DNA from: Deltaproteobacteria bacterium | GTDB lineage: Bacteria > Desulfobacterota > Syntrophia > Syntrophales > UBA2210 | Length of the DNA: 14,912 bases | Direction of reading: 5' to 3' | Assembly: GCA_016934695.1 (NCBI GenBank) | Contig: JAFGSH010000161.1 | Coordinates: 1 to 14,912 of the forward strand | Shown: positions 6,806 to 13,704 of the stretch, piece by piece | How positions within the stretch are numbered: position 1 is the stretch's first letter | Layout: the number at the start of each line of letters is the position of its first letter | Translations under genes and position numbers: made by a program | Notes under the pieces: model-generated | Told to the model about the DNA's origin: nothing | The model's database searches: none | What the model saw: the letters and a program-made list of their open reading frames with translations, nothing else

Positions 6806-7995
6806 GAGTCAAGCCCCCCACACGACTGCGCGGCTGCTACTCCCGTCGCGATGGCCATCCCGTGACCGCACCGGTGTTTCATGACCTCCGAAAAGGCGAG
6901 GATGCTGCCACAGACATACAGATTCTCTATGTCCGTATCGAGTGGTCTGAAGGATGGATCGACCCGGATTCCCGTTTTTTCGATTTCATGCCCGGGGGCG
7001 AAAAAATCGTCGTGGAACCAGGTCTTCCGTGTGCCGGGAAGGTAGGTGGGCAGATTGAAGACCGTTTCCGTCACCTTCTCCATGGAGGCATGCAGGCCGC
7101 CGCTCACCAGAGAACCGGTGGCGAGGATAAAAGACTTCCCCTCAACCCGGGTCGCCCGTCCGGTACCGGCGAGGGTCACTGCCTCGATCTGATGATCGAT
7201 CCGTTCCACGCTGTATATCCCCCGTCCCCAGTACAGATCACCGTTCCGTTGCAGGAGGGCATGCTTCAGCCCCCCGAACAAGCGCAGCCCCGGTATGGAT
7301 GGGGGGAGGGTCGGTATCTCGAAGAGGGGACGGCCGCACGCCGCCGCTATCTTTTCGTACACCTCACCGGCGAACTGCCGTCCCAGAACGGCCGGCAGGG
7401 CGATGCGCTCCTCCTGTATATCGAGACGCTGCAGCCACGTGATGAATTCTTCCAGAAACTGACTGTCTTCAAACCTCCCGGCGATCCCCGCCGTGGTGGT
7501 GACGCCCGCGTCATACGTAGAGTATCGGGCGCGTGGGTACCGTGCCGTGATGTACTGGGGATAGAAATCCTTTATCCTTTTGAAAGAGAGGAGGTGAAGA
7601 CGGGCGTCGGAATCGACATCGGCGAAGGCCATGGTCCGCGGGACCAGACAGGTGATCTTGCAGCGCCCGAGAGAGGTCAGGACCCGCCGGTTGGTGTGGT
7701 AATCCCCCACGTAAGTCATTCCCTCCGCTGACATGATGGCGCGGAACCGATCCAGGGCTCGGATGATGGTCTCTCCCCCCACAAGATGATAGGGATGCTC
7801 TTCCGTCAGGGAGGCGATTCCCTCAAGGGGGTCGGCACCGGCCGCGAGCAGGTCGATACACCCGGTCGAGAAACAGCAGGCGGGATCACCTTTGGAAATA
7901 ACCGCAACCTTTCTCCCCGCGTCGGCGAGGGTGATCGCCGCCATCATCCCCGATACCCCCCCGCCTATGATTACCGCATCGTACGTGACGCTCAT
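6802..7995 (-). CDS. glpB: Anaerobic glycerol-3-phosphate dehydrogenase, flavin subunit B
   Basis: A 397-residue flavoprotein subunit that forms the catalytic dimer with GlpA and relays electrons towards GlpC. A Rossmann dinucleotide fold opens the protein (VIIGGGVSG, about 8-16), and the C-terminal flavin-binding segment LYVCGSILAF followed by HRCGHGMAIATG lies at about 360-385. The ATG at 7995 overlaps the glpA stop as ATGA, with GGAG about 8 bases upstream, so the longer in-frame extension (to 8304), which lies inside glpA, is rejected. It lies between glpA and glpC with 4-base overlaps on both sides. The segment ACCFSTGCIDLL (39-50) carries three cysteines where, from memory, the E. coli protein has LHFSSGS. 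Confidence 0.93.
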   Translation of the reverse strand: MSVTYDAVIIGGGVSGMMAAITLADAGRKVAVISKGDPACCFSTGCIDLLAAGADPLEGIASLTEEHPYHLVGGETIIRALDRFRAIMSAEGMTYVGDYHTNRRVLTSLGRCKITCLVPRTMAFADVDSDARLHLLSFKRIKDFYPQYITARYPRARYSTYDAGVTTTAGIAGRFEDSQFLEEFITWLQRLDIQEERIALPAVLGRQFAGEVYEKIAAACGRPLFEIPTLPPSIPGLRLFGGLKHALLQRNGDLYWGRGIYSVERIDHQIEAVTLAGTGRATRVEGKSFILATGSLVSGGLHASMEKVTETVFNLPTYLPGTRKTWFHDDFFAPGHEIEKTGIRVDPSFRPLDTDIENLYVCGSILAFSEVMKHRCGHGMAIATGVAAAQSCGGLDS

Positions 7996-9494
7996 TGCCC
8001 CTGCTCCATATTCAGGATCCCGAGGTAAATGCTCTCTATCAGCTGTTCCTCGCGGAGCTGATCGCCCCAGAGGGCCGGTTTGATCCCCTTGAACCGTCGC
8101 TGGAGGAATTCTCTGAGCATGCGCATCGATTCGTCGGGAGTCATCTTCCCCGTCGCCTGCATGATCCCCAGCGCGCGGTACGTGCAGAACCCTCCCTGAC
8201 AGGGCCCCATCCCCAGCCGTGTCCGGTGCTGGATGTCCCCGATATGCCGGGTGCCGATCTGGGCCGCCACCCGCTCCACCGCTTCCGCCGTCACCAGTTC
8301 GCATTCGCAGACGATATTGTCCAGGCTCTTCAGACGATGGGACAGGGGATACCCGCTCAGTTCTTCCTGTCCTTCAAGGGGAAGCTCCGCCGTCCGGCAT
8401 TCCGTCTTCAGATCGAAGGCAGCCATGATCGTATCGGTCATCTTCTCCGCCATGAGCCGGTAGGTGGTCAATTTCCCCCCCGTAATACTGAACAGGCCAT
8501 CGTGATGGTCAATGATTCGGAATCCCCGGGATATAGCCCGATCATCCTCGGCATCCGCCTTGAGGAGGGGACGCACCCCCGCGTATGTTCTGATCAGGCG
8601 TGTCGTTTTGAAATCCGGGAGCATCTGTTGTGCTTCGGTGGCGATGAGATCGACTTCAGCCGGGTCGACACCGATCCTGTCGGGGTCGGTCACGGGGATG
8701 GAGGTGGTGCCGGCAAGACAGACCGCCTCGTTGGGGACGATAATGTCGCCGTCGGCAGGGGGGCGGAGCCGGTTGATGACCATAGTGGTGATCCGGTGGT
8801 TCGTGACGACAAGGCTCCCCTTGGACATGGTAATGGGGACGCTCCCCCCGGCCAGATGCGCCACCTGATCTCCCCAGGCGCCGGTGGCGTTGATAATGAT
8901 CTTTCCCCCGATCTCTTTGATGTCGGACGTGACCTCTTCACGGGCCTTGACACCGACGCATCGGCCATGTTCCTTGATGATCTCCGTGACACGGTGATGG
9001 GTCAGGACCTGTCCTCCACGCCTCTGAGACGAGGTGATATTGAGCAGGCAGAGCCGGAAGGGATCGATGGAACAGTCGGGGACCCTGATCGCCTCTTCAA
9101 GGGACGGGTTCAAGGTGGGAACGAGATCGAGCGCCCTGCTCGGGGAGAGTTCCTCGGTGGTGATCCCCGCCTCGTCACACTTCTTCAGAAAGAGGTCCCT
9201 GAATCGCTTCGAGTCGCCGGGGAGACGGACAAAGAGGCCCCCTGTCTGTTCGACACATTTTTCTCCGATCCGGCGCAGGATCATGTTCTCGGTGATGCAC
9301 TCTGCCGCCGCTTCTGGGTCGTTCACCGCATAGCGACCACCGCTGTGCAGCAGCCCGTGACAAGCCCCCGTTGCGCCGGCGGCGAAATCACCCTTCTCGA
9401 TCAGGCAGTGAGGGATTCCTCTCAGCGCCAGGTCTCTCGCTATGCCACACCCCGTGGAGCCACCGCCGATGATAATGACATCCGTCTTGATCAT
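7992..9494 (-). CDS. glpA: Anaerobic glycerol-3-phosphate dehydrogenase, catalytic FAD subunit A
   Basis: A 500-residue FAD enzyme that oxidises sn-glycerol-3-phosphate to dihydroxyacetone phosphate. The FAD fold begins with VIIIGGGSTGCGIARDLALRG (6-26), followed by GATGACHGLLHSGGRYAV (40-57), which matches the DAO-type glycerol-phosphate dehydrogenases closely. GVRPL is at 306-310 and SITGGKLTTYRLMAE at 336-350. The C-terminal domain has Cys396, Cys398, Cys432 and Cys437 in CEC and CQGGFC, a [2Fe-2S] BFD-like motif typical of GlpA and absent from aerobic GlpD. Length is somewhat below E. coli GlpA (about 542). The ATG has GGAGG 6 bases upstream. It heads the coupled glpABC unit and has its own 114-bp upstream space, so it may be transcribed from there as well as from the upstream phosphodiesterase gene. 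Confidence 0.96.
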   Translation of the reverse strand: MIKTDVIIIGGGSTGCGIARDLALRGIPHCLIEKGDFAAGATGACHGLLHSGGRYAVNDPEAAAECITENMILRRIGEKCVEQTGGLFVRLPGDSKRFRDLFLKKCDEAGITTEELSPSRALDLVPTLNPSLEEAIRVPDCSIDPFRLCLLNITSSQRRGGQVLTHHRVTEIIKEHGRCVGVKAREEVTSDIKEIGGKIIINATGAWGDQVAHLAGGSVPITMSKGSLVVTNHRITTMVINRLRPPADGDIIVPNEAVCLAGTTSIPVTDPDRIGVDPAEVDLIATEAQQMLPDFKTTRLIRTYAGVRPLLKADAEDDRAISRGFRIIDHHDGLFSITGGKLTTYRLMAEKMTDTIMAAFDLKTECRTAELPLEGQEELSGYPLSHRLKSLDNIVCECELVTAEAVERVAAQIGTRHIGDIQHRTRLGMGPCQGGFCTYRALGIMQATGKMTPDESMRMLREFLQRRFKGIKPALWGDQLREEQLIESIYLGILNMEQGQ

Positions 9495-9523
9495 GAAGGG
9501 CCTCCGATCACCTCACCGAATGG

Positions 9524-9552
9524 ATGCTGCGTTATTTTGTACTAAAATACCG
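9524..9552 (-). promoter_or_regulatory. Possible promoter and operator region of glpA
   Basis: On the minus strand TTGCGC (9560-9565) and TACAAA (about 9537-9542) are 17 bases apart, with 3/6 and 4/6 consensus matches. The -10 region overlaps an exact inverted repeat, TATTTT (9533-9538) and AAAATA (9544-9549), with a 5-base spacer, which could be an operator. It does not look like the E. coli GlpR site. Evidence is weak. Confidence 0.25.
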
Positions 9553-9564
9553 AAACCGGCGCAA

Positions 9565-9593
9565 GCCCCGAAGTGCTCACTCCACACCGGGGC
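9565..9593 (-). terminator. Possible attenuating hairpin after the phosphodiesterase gene
   Basis: GCCCCG (9565-9570) pairs with CGGGGC (9588-9593), with an inner GTG/CAC pairing, 15 bases beyond the stop of the minus-strand phosphodiesterase gene. No T run follows, so it would reduce rather than fully stop readthrough into glpABC. Confidence 0.3.
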
Positions 9594-9608
9594 ATATGAT
9601 ACGGCCAC

Positions 9609-10415
9609 CTACCGCAGGAGCTGTACCGCCCGCTGGGGAAAATCCGTGATCAGCCCGACCGCCCCAGCCTCTGCGAATCGGAGCATCTCATCGACACCAT
9701 TGACGGTAAAGATATTCACGGATATCCCCCGCCCGGTCAACGCGCGCACCTGCTCTTCATCCATCAGGGTATTCTCGATGTTATATGTTTCGAACTCCAG
9801 GGGCTTGTCCCAGTCGATCTGTTCGTACTGGTACTTGCCGATCAGGGCCTGCACTGCAATCGACGAGGTTCTCCGTCGGACCTCCCGCAGCCAGTCGTGG
9901 TAAAAAGAAGAGATCACAATGAGCCCGTGATCCACCCCGAGTTCATCGATCATGGCCAGGACCCGTTCGACGAGAGGGAATCCTTTGAGAGAGGAGGGGA
10001 GGTGTTTGAGTTCCAGATTGACGGGGAATGAGGTTTCGCGGGTGAACAGGAGGGCCTCGTGCAGTGTGGGGACCCGCTCGCCTCTGTAGCCGGGCAGGGC
10101 GTTCGATCCTGTTTCACCGGCCGCGATCCGGCCGAAGAGATCGGCCTCAACGAACCAAGACCCTGCGTCCAGTGAACGAATTTCGTCAAGGGAAAATGAC
10201 GAACAGGACCACGGTTCGCGGTCCGGGAACCGAAAACGAACATCGGTGGTCCGCTCCAGGGTGTCGTCGTGCACGAGGATCAGTTCGCCGTCTCCGGTGA
10301 CCGTGACGTCCGTTTCCCAGAGATCGGCGCCCGTTTCACGGGCCGCGCGGGCCGCCGCCATGGTATTTTCAGGGGCCAGACTGCGCGCCCCCCGGTGGGC
10401 TATGATGCGGATCAT
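9609..10415 (-). CDS. Cytoplasmic glycerophosphodiester phosphodiesterase (GDPD family)
   Basis: A 268-residue enzyme that hydrolyses glycerophosphodiesters such as glycerophosphoethanolamine or glycerophosphoglycerol to sn-glycerol-3-phosphate and an alcohol. The metal and catalytic residues are all visible: HRG at 7-9, PENT at 15-18, Glu34 and Asp36 in LWETDV, HDD at 49-51, and NLELK at 134-138 (Glu136, Lys138). GLITDFP near the C terminus closes the TIM barrel. There is no signal peptide, so it resembles cytoplasmic UgpQ rather than periplasmic GlpQ. Its ATG overlaps the stop of the upstream large gene as ATGA, implying translational coupling. Its product is the substrate of GlpABC, encoded 114 bases downstream on the same strand, so the context fits glycerol-3-phosphate salvage. 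The name ugpQ would be reasonable, but the specific substrate is not known. Confidence 0.93.
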   Translation of the reverse strand: MIRIIAHRGARSLAPENTMAAARAARETGADLWETDVTVTGDGELILVHDDTLERTTDVRFRFPDREPWSCSSFSLDEIRSLDAGSWFVEADLFGRIAAGETGSNALPGYRGERVPTLHEALLFTRETSFPVNLELKHLPSSLKGFPLVERVLAMIDELGVDHGLIVISSFYHDWLREVRRRTSSIAVQALIGKYQYEQIDWDKPLEFETYNIENTLMDEEQVRALTGRGISVNIFTVNGVDEMLRFAEAGAVGLITDFPQRAVQLLR

Positions 10416-13400
10416 TTTCCCCCCAGATCCATCCGTTTAAGGGTCGCCAGGTACTCTCCCGAACGATCCAGATAGAAAGAGAGCGCCCTTGAAAAATTTT
10501 TCCCCACCAGTCCGTCGACAAAGAGCTGACTGATCCCCCGATCCATGGCAAGGATCGACTGGCAGCGGACAAAGACGCGACGCTCTTCTGCGGACATCCT
10601 CCGGATAACCGCCAAGAGCGCGCTCCGGGCACGGGGCTGATACATCCAGAAATACAGGAGATCCAGCGCGTTGATGATGACCACCTTTTCTATGTTCTGT
10701 GTTTTCTCCTTCACGGCGCGGAGAAATTGTTTTGGAGATTCGAGCATCGCGCAGATGTCGGATTCGGGGAAAAGGATCTCCAGATCGGTATAGGTATCAA
10801 AGACCTGGGTGAGCTTGCTCCGATAGTCCCACATACGGGTCCGGATATTGTCGTACCGGTCGGCGATTCCCTCTATGAGGCCCGCGACGCAGTCTGATGC
10901 GCCCTTGGAGATGATCGCCGCCCATTTCTGGAGAATGGCATCCACATTCGTATACCCGCCGGCTGCGAGCATGCCCCCCGCCGCCATATTGAAGAGAACG
11001 GCAATCGGGATGGAGAGGATCGTCCTGAAGAGGTTTGCGAAGGCGGCCCCCCTCTGCAGCCCGCGGAAGATGTTGTGCCCGAAAAGATACAGCCCGTTTG
11101 CCAGGGCCATCACCGTATACAGGAGGACGGGGCTGGTTGCCGTCGTTATGCCGAACAGCCTGTCAAGAAGAAGGGTCTTGACGATGTAATCGAGGAGAGG
11201 GACGGAAAAGCCCGTAAAGAGGAGAGAATCCGTCAAGCGATCCCAGCTGACATAGTTGTTCCACTTCAAAAGGGGGGATCGTCTGATGCCGCCGCTCCCC
11301 AGGACGGACTGGATGATATTGCGCGCGCCGGTAATCCCAAACCAGATGAAACCCCCGAACCAGGCGAGGAGCCACCACTCCTTGGTCAGATAAAAGGTAA
11401 AAAAGGCCGGAACAAAACCCGCCAGCACCTTGACCCAGTTTTTCAGTGTGCTGTTGAGGTATTGCCACGACAGGGTCGTCCGGGGTTCCCGTTCGGCAGA
11501 GGGCTCCAGCGACAGGTCATTGGTTCCCTTGACCTCCATCCCTCCCAATGCGACCACATTTCCTGAAACGCCGATACGGGTGGTGGCGTATCGTTCAATT
11601 TCCCACTCCTCCACACGCCGCTTCCCGAACAGGCTCATCCCGGGGAGCCGTGATATCAGGCGGTAGAAGGTGTCCGTCCTTTTCCCGAGACTGCCGCGGG
11701 AGTGGTAGCTCGCCCGCAGATAGACATTGGTGTGCAGGGGGAGGGTCAGACGTGAGGCAGGGGATTCCTTCATGATTTCCCGCTGCGCCCGGCGAGGGAG
11801 GGTGTCGCGAATTACAAGTCCCATCCCGTACAGGTGGTGCGACCGACCGCTGGAATCACTCCCGACACGACTCTTGAGGAGTACGCCCTGATAGTATGAT
11901 CGGAAGGTGGATATATCGTGGAGGATATGTGTCAGCGTGTCGGCCCGAGCGGGGTCTCTCACGTTCATGTCCCTGATGGCATTGCGGATAATGCGTTTCA
12001 GCACAATAATATTGTCTTCATTGATGGCCCTCTGAAGGTCGTTAATCGCCGGATCATGGCCCACCCCGGTCACATAATCCTTGAGATTGAACGCCTCCAG
12101 ATGTGTGATCAGCCCCTGACAGTCATACAAGAGTTCTATTACATCGGCGACATGCAGATTACTGAGAGAGAGTGTAATGCTGTATCCGGCGTTGAGATGT
12201 CCCAGCCGGTCGAGGAGCTGGCGTGGTGTCAGCTTCAAGAGATCCGGGACATCTTCACCATCCGACGGAACGTGGGGATCCGGGATAGAGGGATTCGATG
12301 CCGGGCGCAGGTACCGCTCCACGATCGCTTCGGAATCCAGTTCGTTGAGCTCATCCACTACGGCCACCATGCGTGCACGCTCCTCGGGAGCAGCCCCGGG
12401 ATACCGCTGCTGTAAGTCGGCGACGTGTTCCCGCATGGCCGGGAGCATCATGGTGTACGTGAATTCGGCCAGATGCAGAAGGGATGCCTGTCCGGCCCCC
12501 ACAAACGAGAAGAACCTTCGCTGATTGAGGAGGGGTGGGAGGAACCCGTAAGTCTCTTCGATTGCGTACCGGTGCCGTTCGTTGAATTCTTTCAGGATCG
12601 CCGTGACATACCGCTGTTGGTAGGCGGAGACGTTTCTCCCCTGTGCCATGAAGGATGCGACATCCTCATCCTTCAGAAAATTCAGAAAATCCTGCGCGTC
12701 GATGAGACCGCGCGGCGCCCATATGAAAGAGACATACCGGTCGTAAAACCGTGCGGAGAATTCAACGCCGATCCTGACCCTGATCCCCATAATCTCGGCC
12801 GCTTTGAGGAGTTCACCGGCGACCGGAGGCGGTACATGATTGTAGTAGACCACCTTGAGCCTGCGGATCCCCTTGATCCAGGCATCCATGATCAGGTGGG
12901 TGGGGGATTTGCGTCCCTTGGTGTTGATGTCATGGACGTGATCATCGGTAGCTATCTGGTTCCATTCCTCCGGCATCTCGATGAGGTGGTACCGTTTCAG
13001 CTGTTCCCTGACGATGCGGGGTTTCCCTGATGCCGCCATACGGAAATCGTGAGCCAGTTCCAGCTGTCGATGGTAATCACCCTCCGCCTGGACCAGCTTC
13101 TTCATGATCTGCAGAAGGACCCGCGCCGTGTTCCTGCGGAGGAAGGACTGGGCACTGTAGAGCACCTCATCCCGGAGGGAGCGGAGTGCTCCGAGCCGAT
13201 CCTCCGCCTTGCCGATATCGAGAGAATTGAGGAGATGGATGACGGCGTAGGCAACGCGCAGTTCCTTCGATGCCGCCATTTCCTTGATTCCGTGGGGGTG
13301 CAGGTACGGGTTCAGAAGACTCTTGAGATATGTTCTCGCCTTGTCACGACCGAGGACCTCATTGACAATCACCAGCAGTTCGTGGTCCTCTTGATCAAAC

Positions 13401-13426
13401 ATCATGTTCGAAACCGGTCGATCCAT
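10412..13426 (-). CDS. Large membrane protein of unknown function with a PHP-like N-terminal region
   Basis: I do not recognise this 1004-residue protein as a named family. Numbering is from the ATG at 13426, chosen because GGGAG lies about 9 bases upstream and a perfect TATAAT at 13479-13484 lies between it and the alternative TTG at 13501. Residues 1-660 look soluble and mostly helical. Within them, about 159-230 resembles the start of a PHP phosphoesterase domain: DHVH (His163, His165), SPTHLIMDA, then YNH (His197) where PHP has TDH, and GIRVRIGVEFSA (Glu222) where PHP has a GVEIS-like strand. Some metal ligands are replaced, so it may be degenerate. LITHLEAFN lies near 440. About five hydrophobic segments (roughly 664-681, 684-701, 732-751, 765-783, 798-823) make it an inner-membrane protein, with a soluble tail of about 180 residues. 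Its stop overlaps the phosphodiesterase start, suggesting a joint role in phosphodiester or envelope metabolism. Confidence 0.85.
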   Translation of the reverse strand: MDRPVSNMMFDQEDHELLVIVNEVLGRDKARTYLKSLLNPYLHPHGIKEMAASKELRVAYAVIHLLNSLDIGKAEDRLGALRSLRDEVLYSAQSFLRRNTARVLLQIMKKLVQAEGDYHRQLELAHDFRMAASGKPRIVREQLKRYHLIEMPEEWNQIATDDHVHDINTKGRKSPTHLIMDAWIKGIRRLKVVYYNHVPPPVAGELLKAAEIMGIRVRIGVEFSARFYDRYVSFIWAPRGLIDAQDFLNFLKDEDVASFMAQGRNVSAYQQRYVTAILKEFNERHRYAIEETYGFLPPLLNQRRFFSFVGAGQASLLHLAEFTYTMMLPAMREHVADLQQRYPGAAPEERARMVAVVDELNELDSEAIVERYLRPASNPSIPDPHVPSDGEDVPDLLKLTPRQLLDRLGHLNAGYSITLSLSNLHVADVIELLYDCQGLITHLEAFNLKDYVTGVGHDPAINDLQRAINEDNIIVLKRIIRNAIRDMNVRDPARADTLTHILHDISTFRSYYQGVLLKSRVGSDSSGRSHHLYGMGLVIRDTLPRRAQREIMKESPASRLTLPLHTNVYLRASYHSRGSLGKRTDTFYRLISRLPGMSLFGKRRVEEWEIERYATTRIGVSGNVVALGGMEVKGTNDLSLEPSAEREPRTTLSWQYLNSTLKNWVKVLAGFVPAFFTFYLTKEWWLLAWFGGFIWFGITGARNIIQSVLGSGGIRRSPLLKWNNYVSWDRLTDSLLFTGFSVPLLDYIVKTLLLDRLFGITTATSPVLLYTVMALANGLYLFGHNIFRGLQRGAAFANLFRTILSIPIAVLFNMAAGGMLAAGGYTNVDAILQKWAAIISKGASDCVAGLIEGIADRYDNIRTRMWDYRSKLTQVFDTYTDLEILFPESDICAMLESPKQFLRAVKEKTQNIEKVVIINALDLLYFWMYQPRARSALLAVIRRMSAEERRVFVRCQSILAMDRGISQLFVDGLVGKNFSRALSFYLDRSGEYLATLKRMDLGGK

Positions 13427-13478
13427 TGATGGCAGCTCCCCTATCGGTGGCACAACCTTCCCCAGGCTAGATGATTTT

Positions 13479-13484
13479 ATTATA
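13479..13484 (-). promoter_or_regulatory. Consensus -10 element upstream of the large membrane protein gene
   Basis: On the minus strand the hexamer reads TATAAT, a perfect sigma-70 -10 element, about 53 bases before the ATG at 13426. The sequence 17 bases further upstream (ATAGTT) is a poor -35. The region is AT-rich, so the match could be chance. If used, transcription starts downstream of the alternative TTG start. Confidence 0.4.
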
Positions 13485-13541
13485 ATATCAGACTTTAACA
13501 AACTATTCTATCCCGCAAACCGAAATCATAGATGCTACCAT

Positions 13542-13571
13542 AATGTAGTTTATTGCGCGCAATGGTACATT
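13542..13571. repeat. Nested palindrome, candidate enhancer site for the amt promoter
   Basis: ATTGCGCGCAAT (13552-13563) is a perfect 12-base palindrome. It is flanked by a second inverted repeat, AATGTA (13542-13547) and TACATT (13566-13571). Its centre lies about 114 bases upstream of the predicted sigma-54 start point, a usual distance for an enhancer-binding activator. The sequence is not the classic enterobacterial NtrC site. Confidence 0.45.
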
Positions 13572-13644
13572 GTCGTGTGGTTGTTGTGGTCGTTATAATT
13601 ATTTTAATTTAGTAATATTAATATTTTAGTTGTAATTGGGCTTT

Positions 13645-13660
13645 TGGCATCGGAATTGCT
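13645..13660 (+). promoter_or_regulatory. Sigma-54 (-24/-12) promoter for amt
   Basis: TGGCAT (13645-13650) and TTGCT (13656-13660) are arranged so that the conserved GG and GC are separated by exactly 10 bases, the invariant spacing of RpoN promoters. The core differs from TGGCAC-N5-TTGCT only by T for C. It predicts a start near 13671, about 34 bases before the amt ATG. Nitrogen-regulated amt genes are commonly RpoN-dependent, which supports the call. Confidence 0.75.
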
Positions 13661-13704
13661 ACCTCCCAAAATGTCGTAAATGAAAACTGATGGAGGTGAG
13701 AAAT

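Larger units (their letters stand above)
13427..13704. other. AT-rich divergent control region between the large membrane protein and amt
   Basis: No gene is seen. The 278-bp region holds, from left to right, a minus-strand -10 element, a nested palindrome at 13542-13571, a very AT-rich stretch at about 13590-13640 with the self-complementary AATATTAATATT, the -24/-12 promoter at 13645-13660 and the amt ribosome binding site GGAGGTGA at 13692-13699. Confidence 0.7.

Noticed and set aside
6757..7731. A 324-residue plus-strand open frame opposite glpB and the start of glpC
   Set aside because: It is a shadow of well-supported genes, with no motif and no reasonable ribosome binding site.
7996..8304. 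N-terminal extension of GlpB to 500 residues
   Set aside because: The extension lies wholly inside glpA in another frame, is rich in Gly/Arg/Pro shadow composition, and the ATGA overlap with the family-like start at 7995 explains the gene better.
7995..9545. A 516-residue open frame on the plus strand antisense to glpA
   Set aside because: It lies opposite a gene with full family motifs, has low-complexity composition typical of antisense frames in GC-rich DNA, and shows no recognisable domain.
13552..13563. Classic NtrC binding site upstream of amt
   Set aside because: The palindrome does not have the TGCACC-N5-GGTGCA arrangement; it is kept only as a candidate enhancer.
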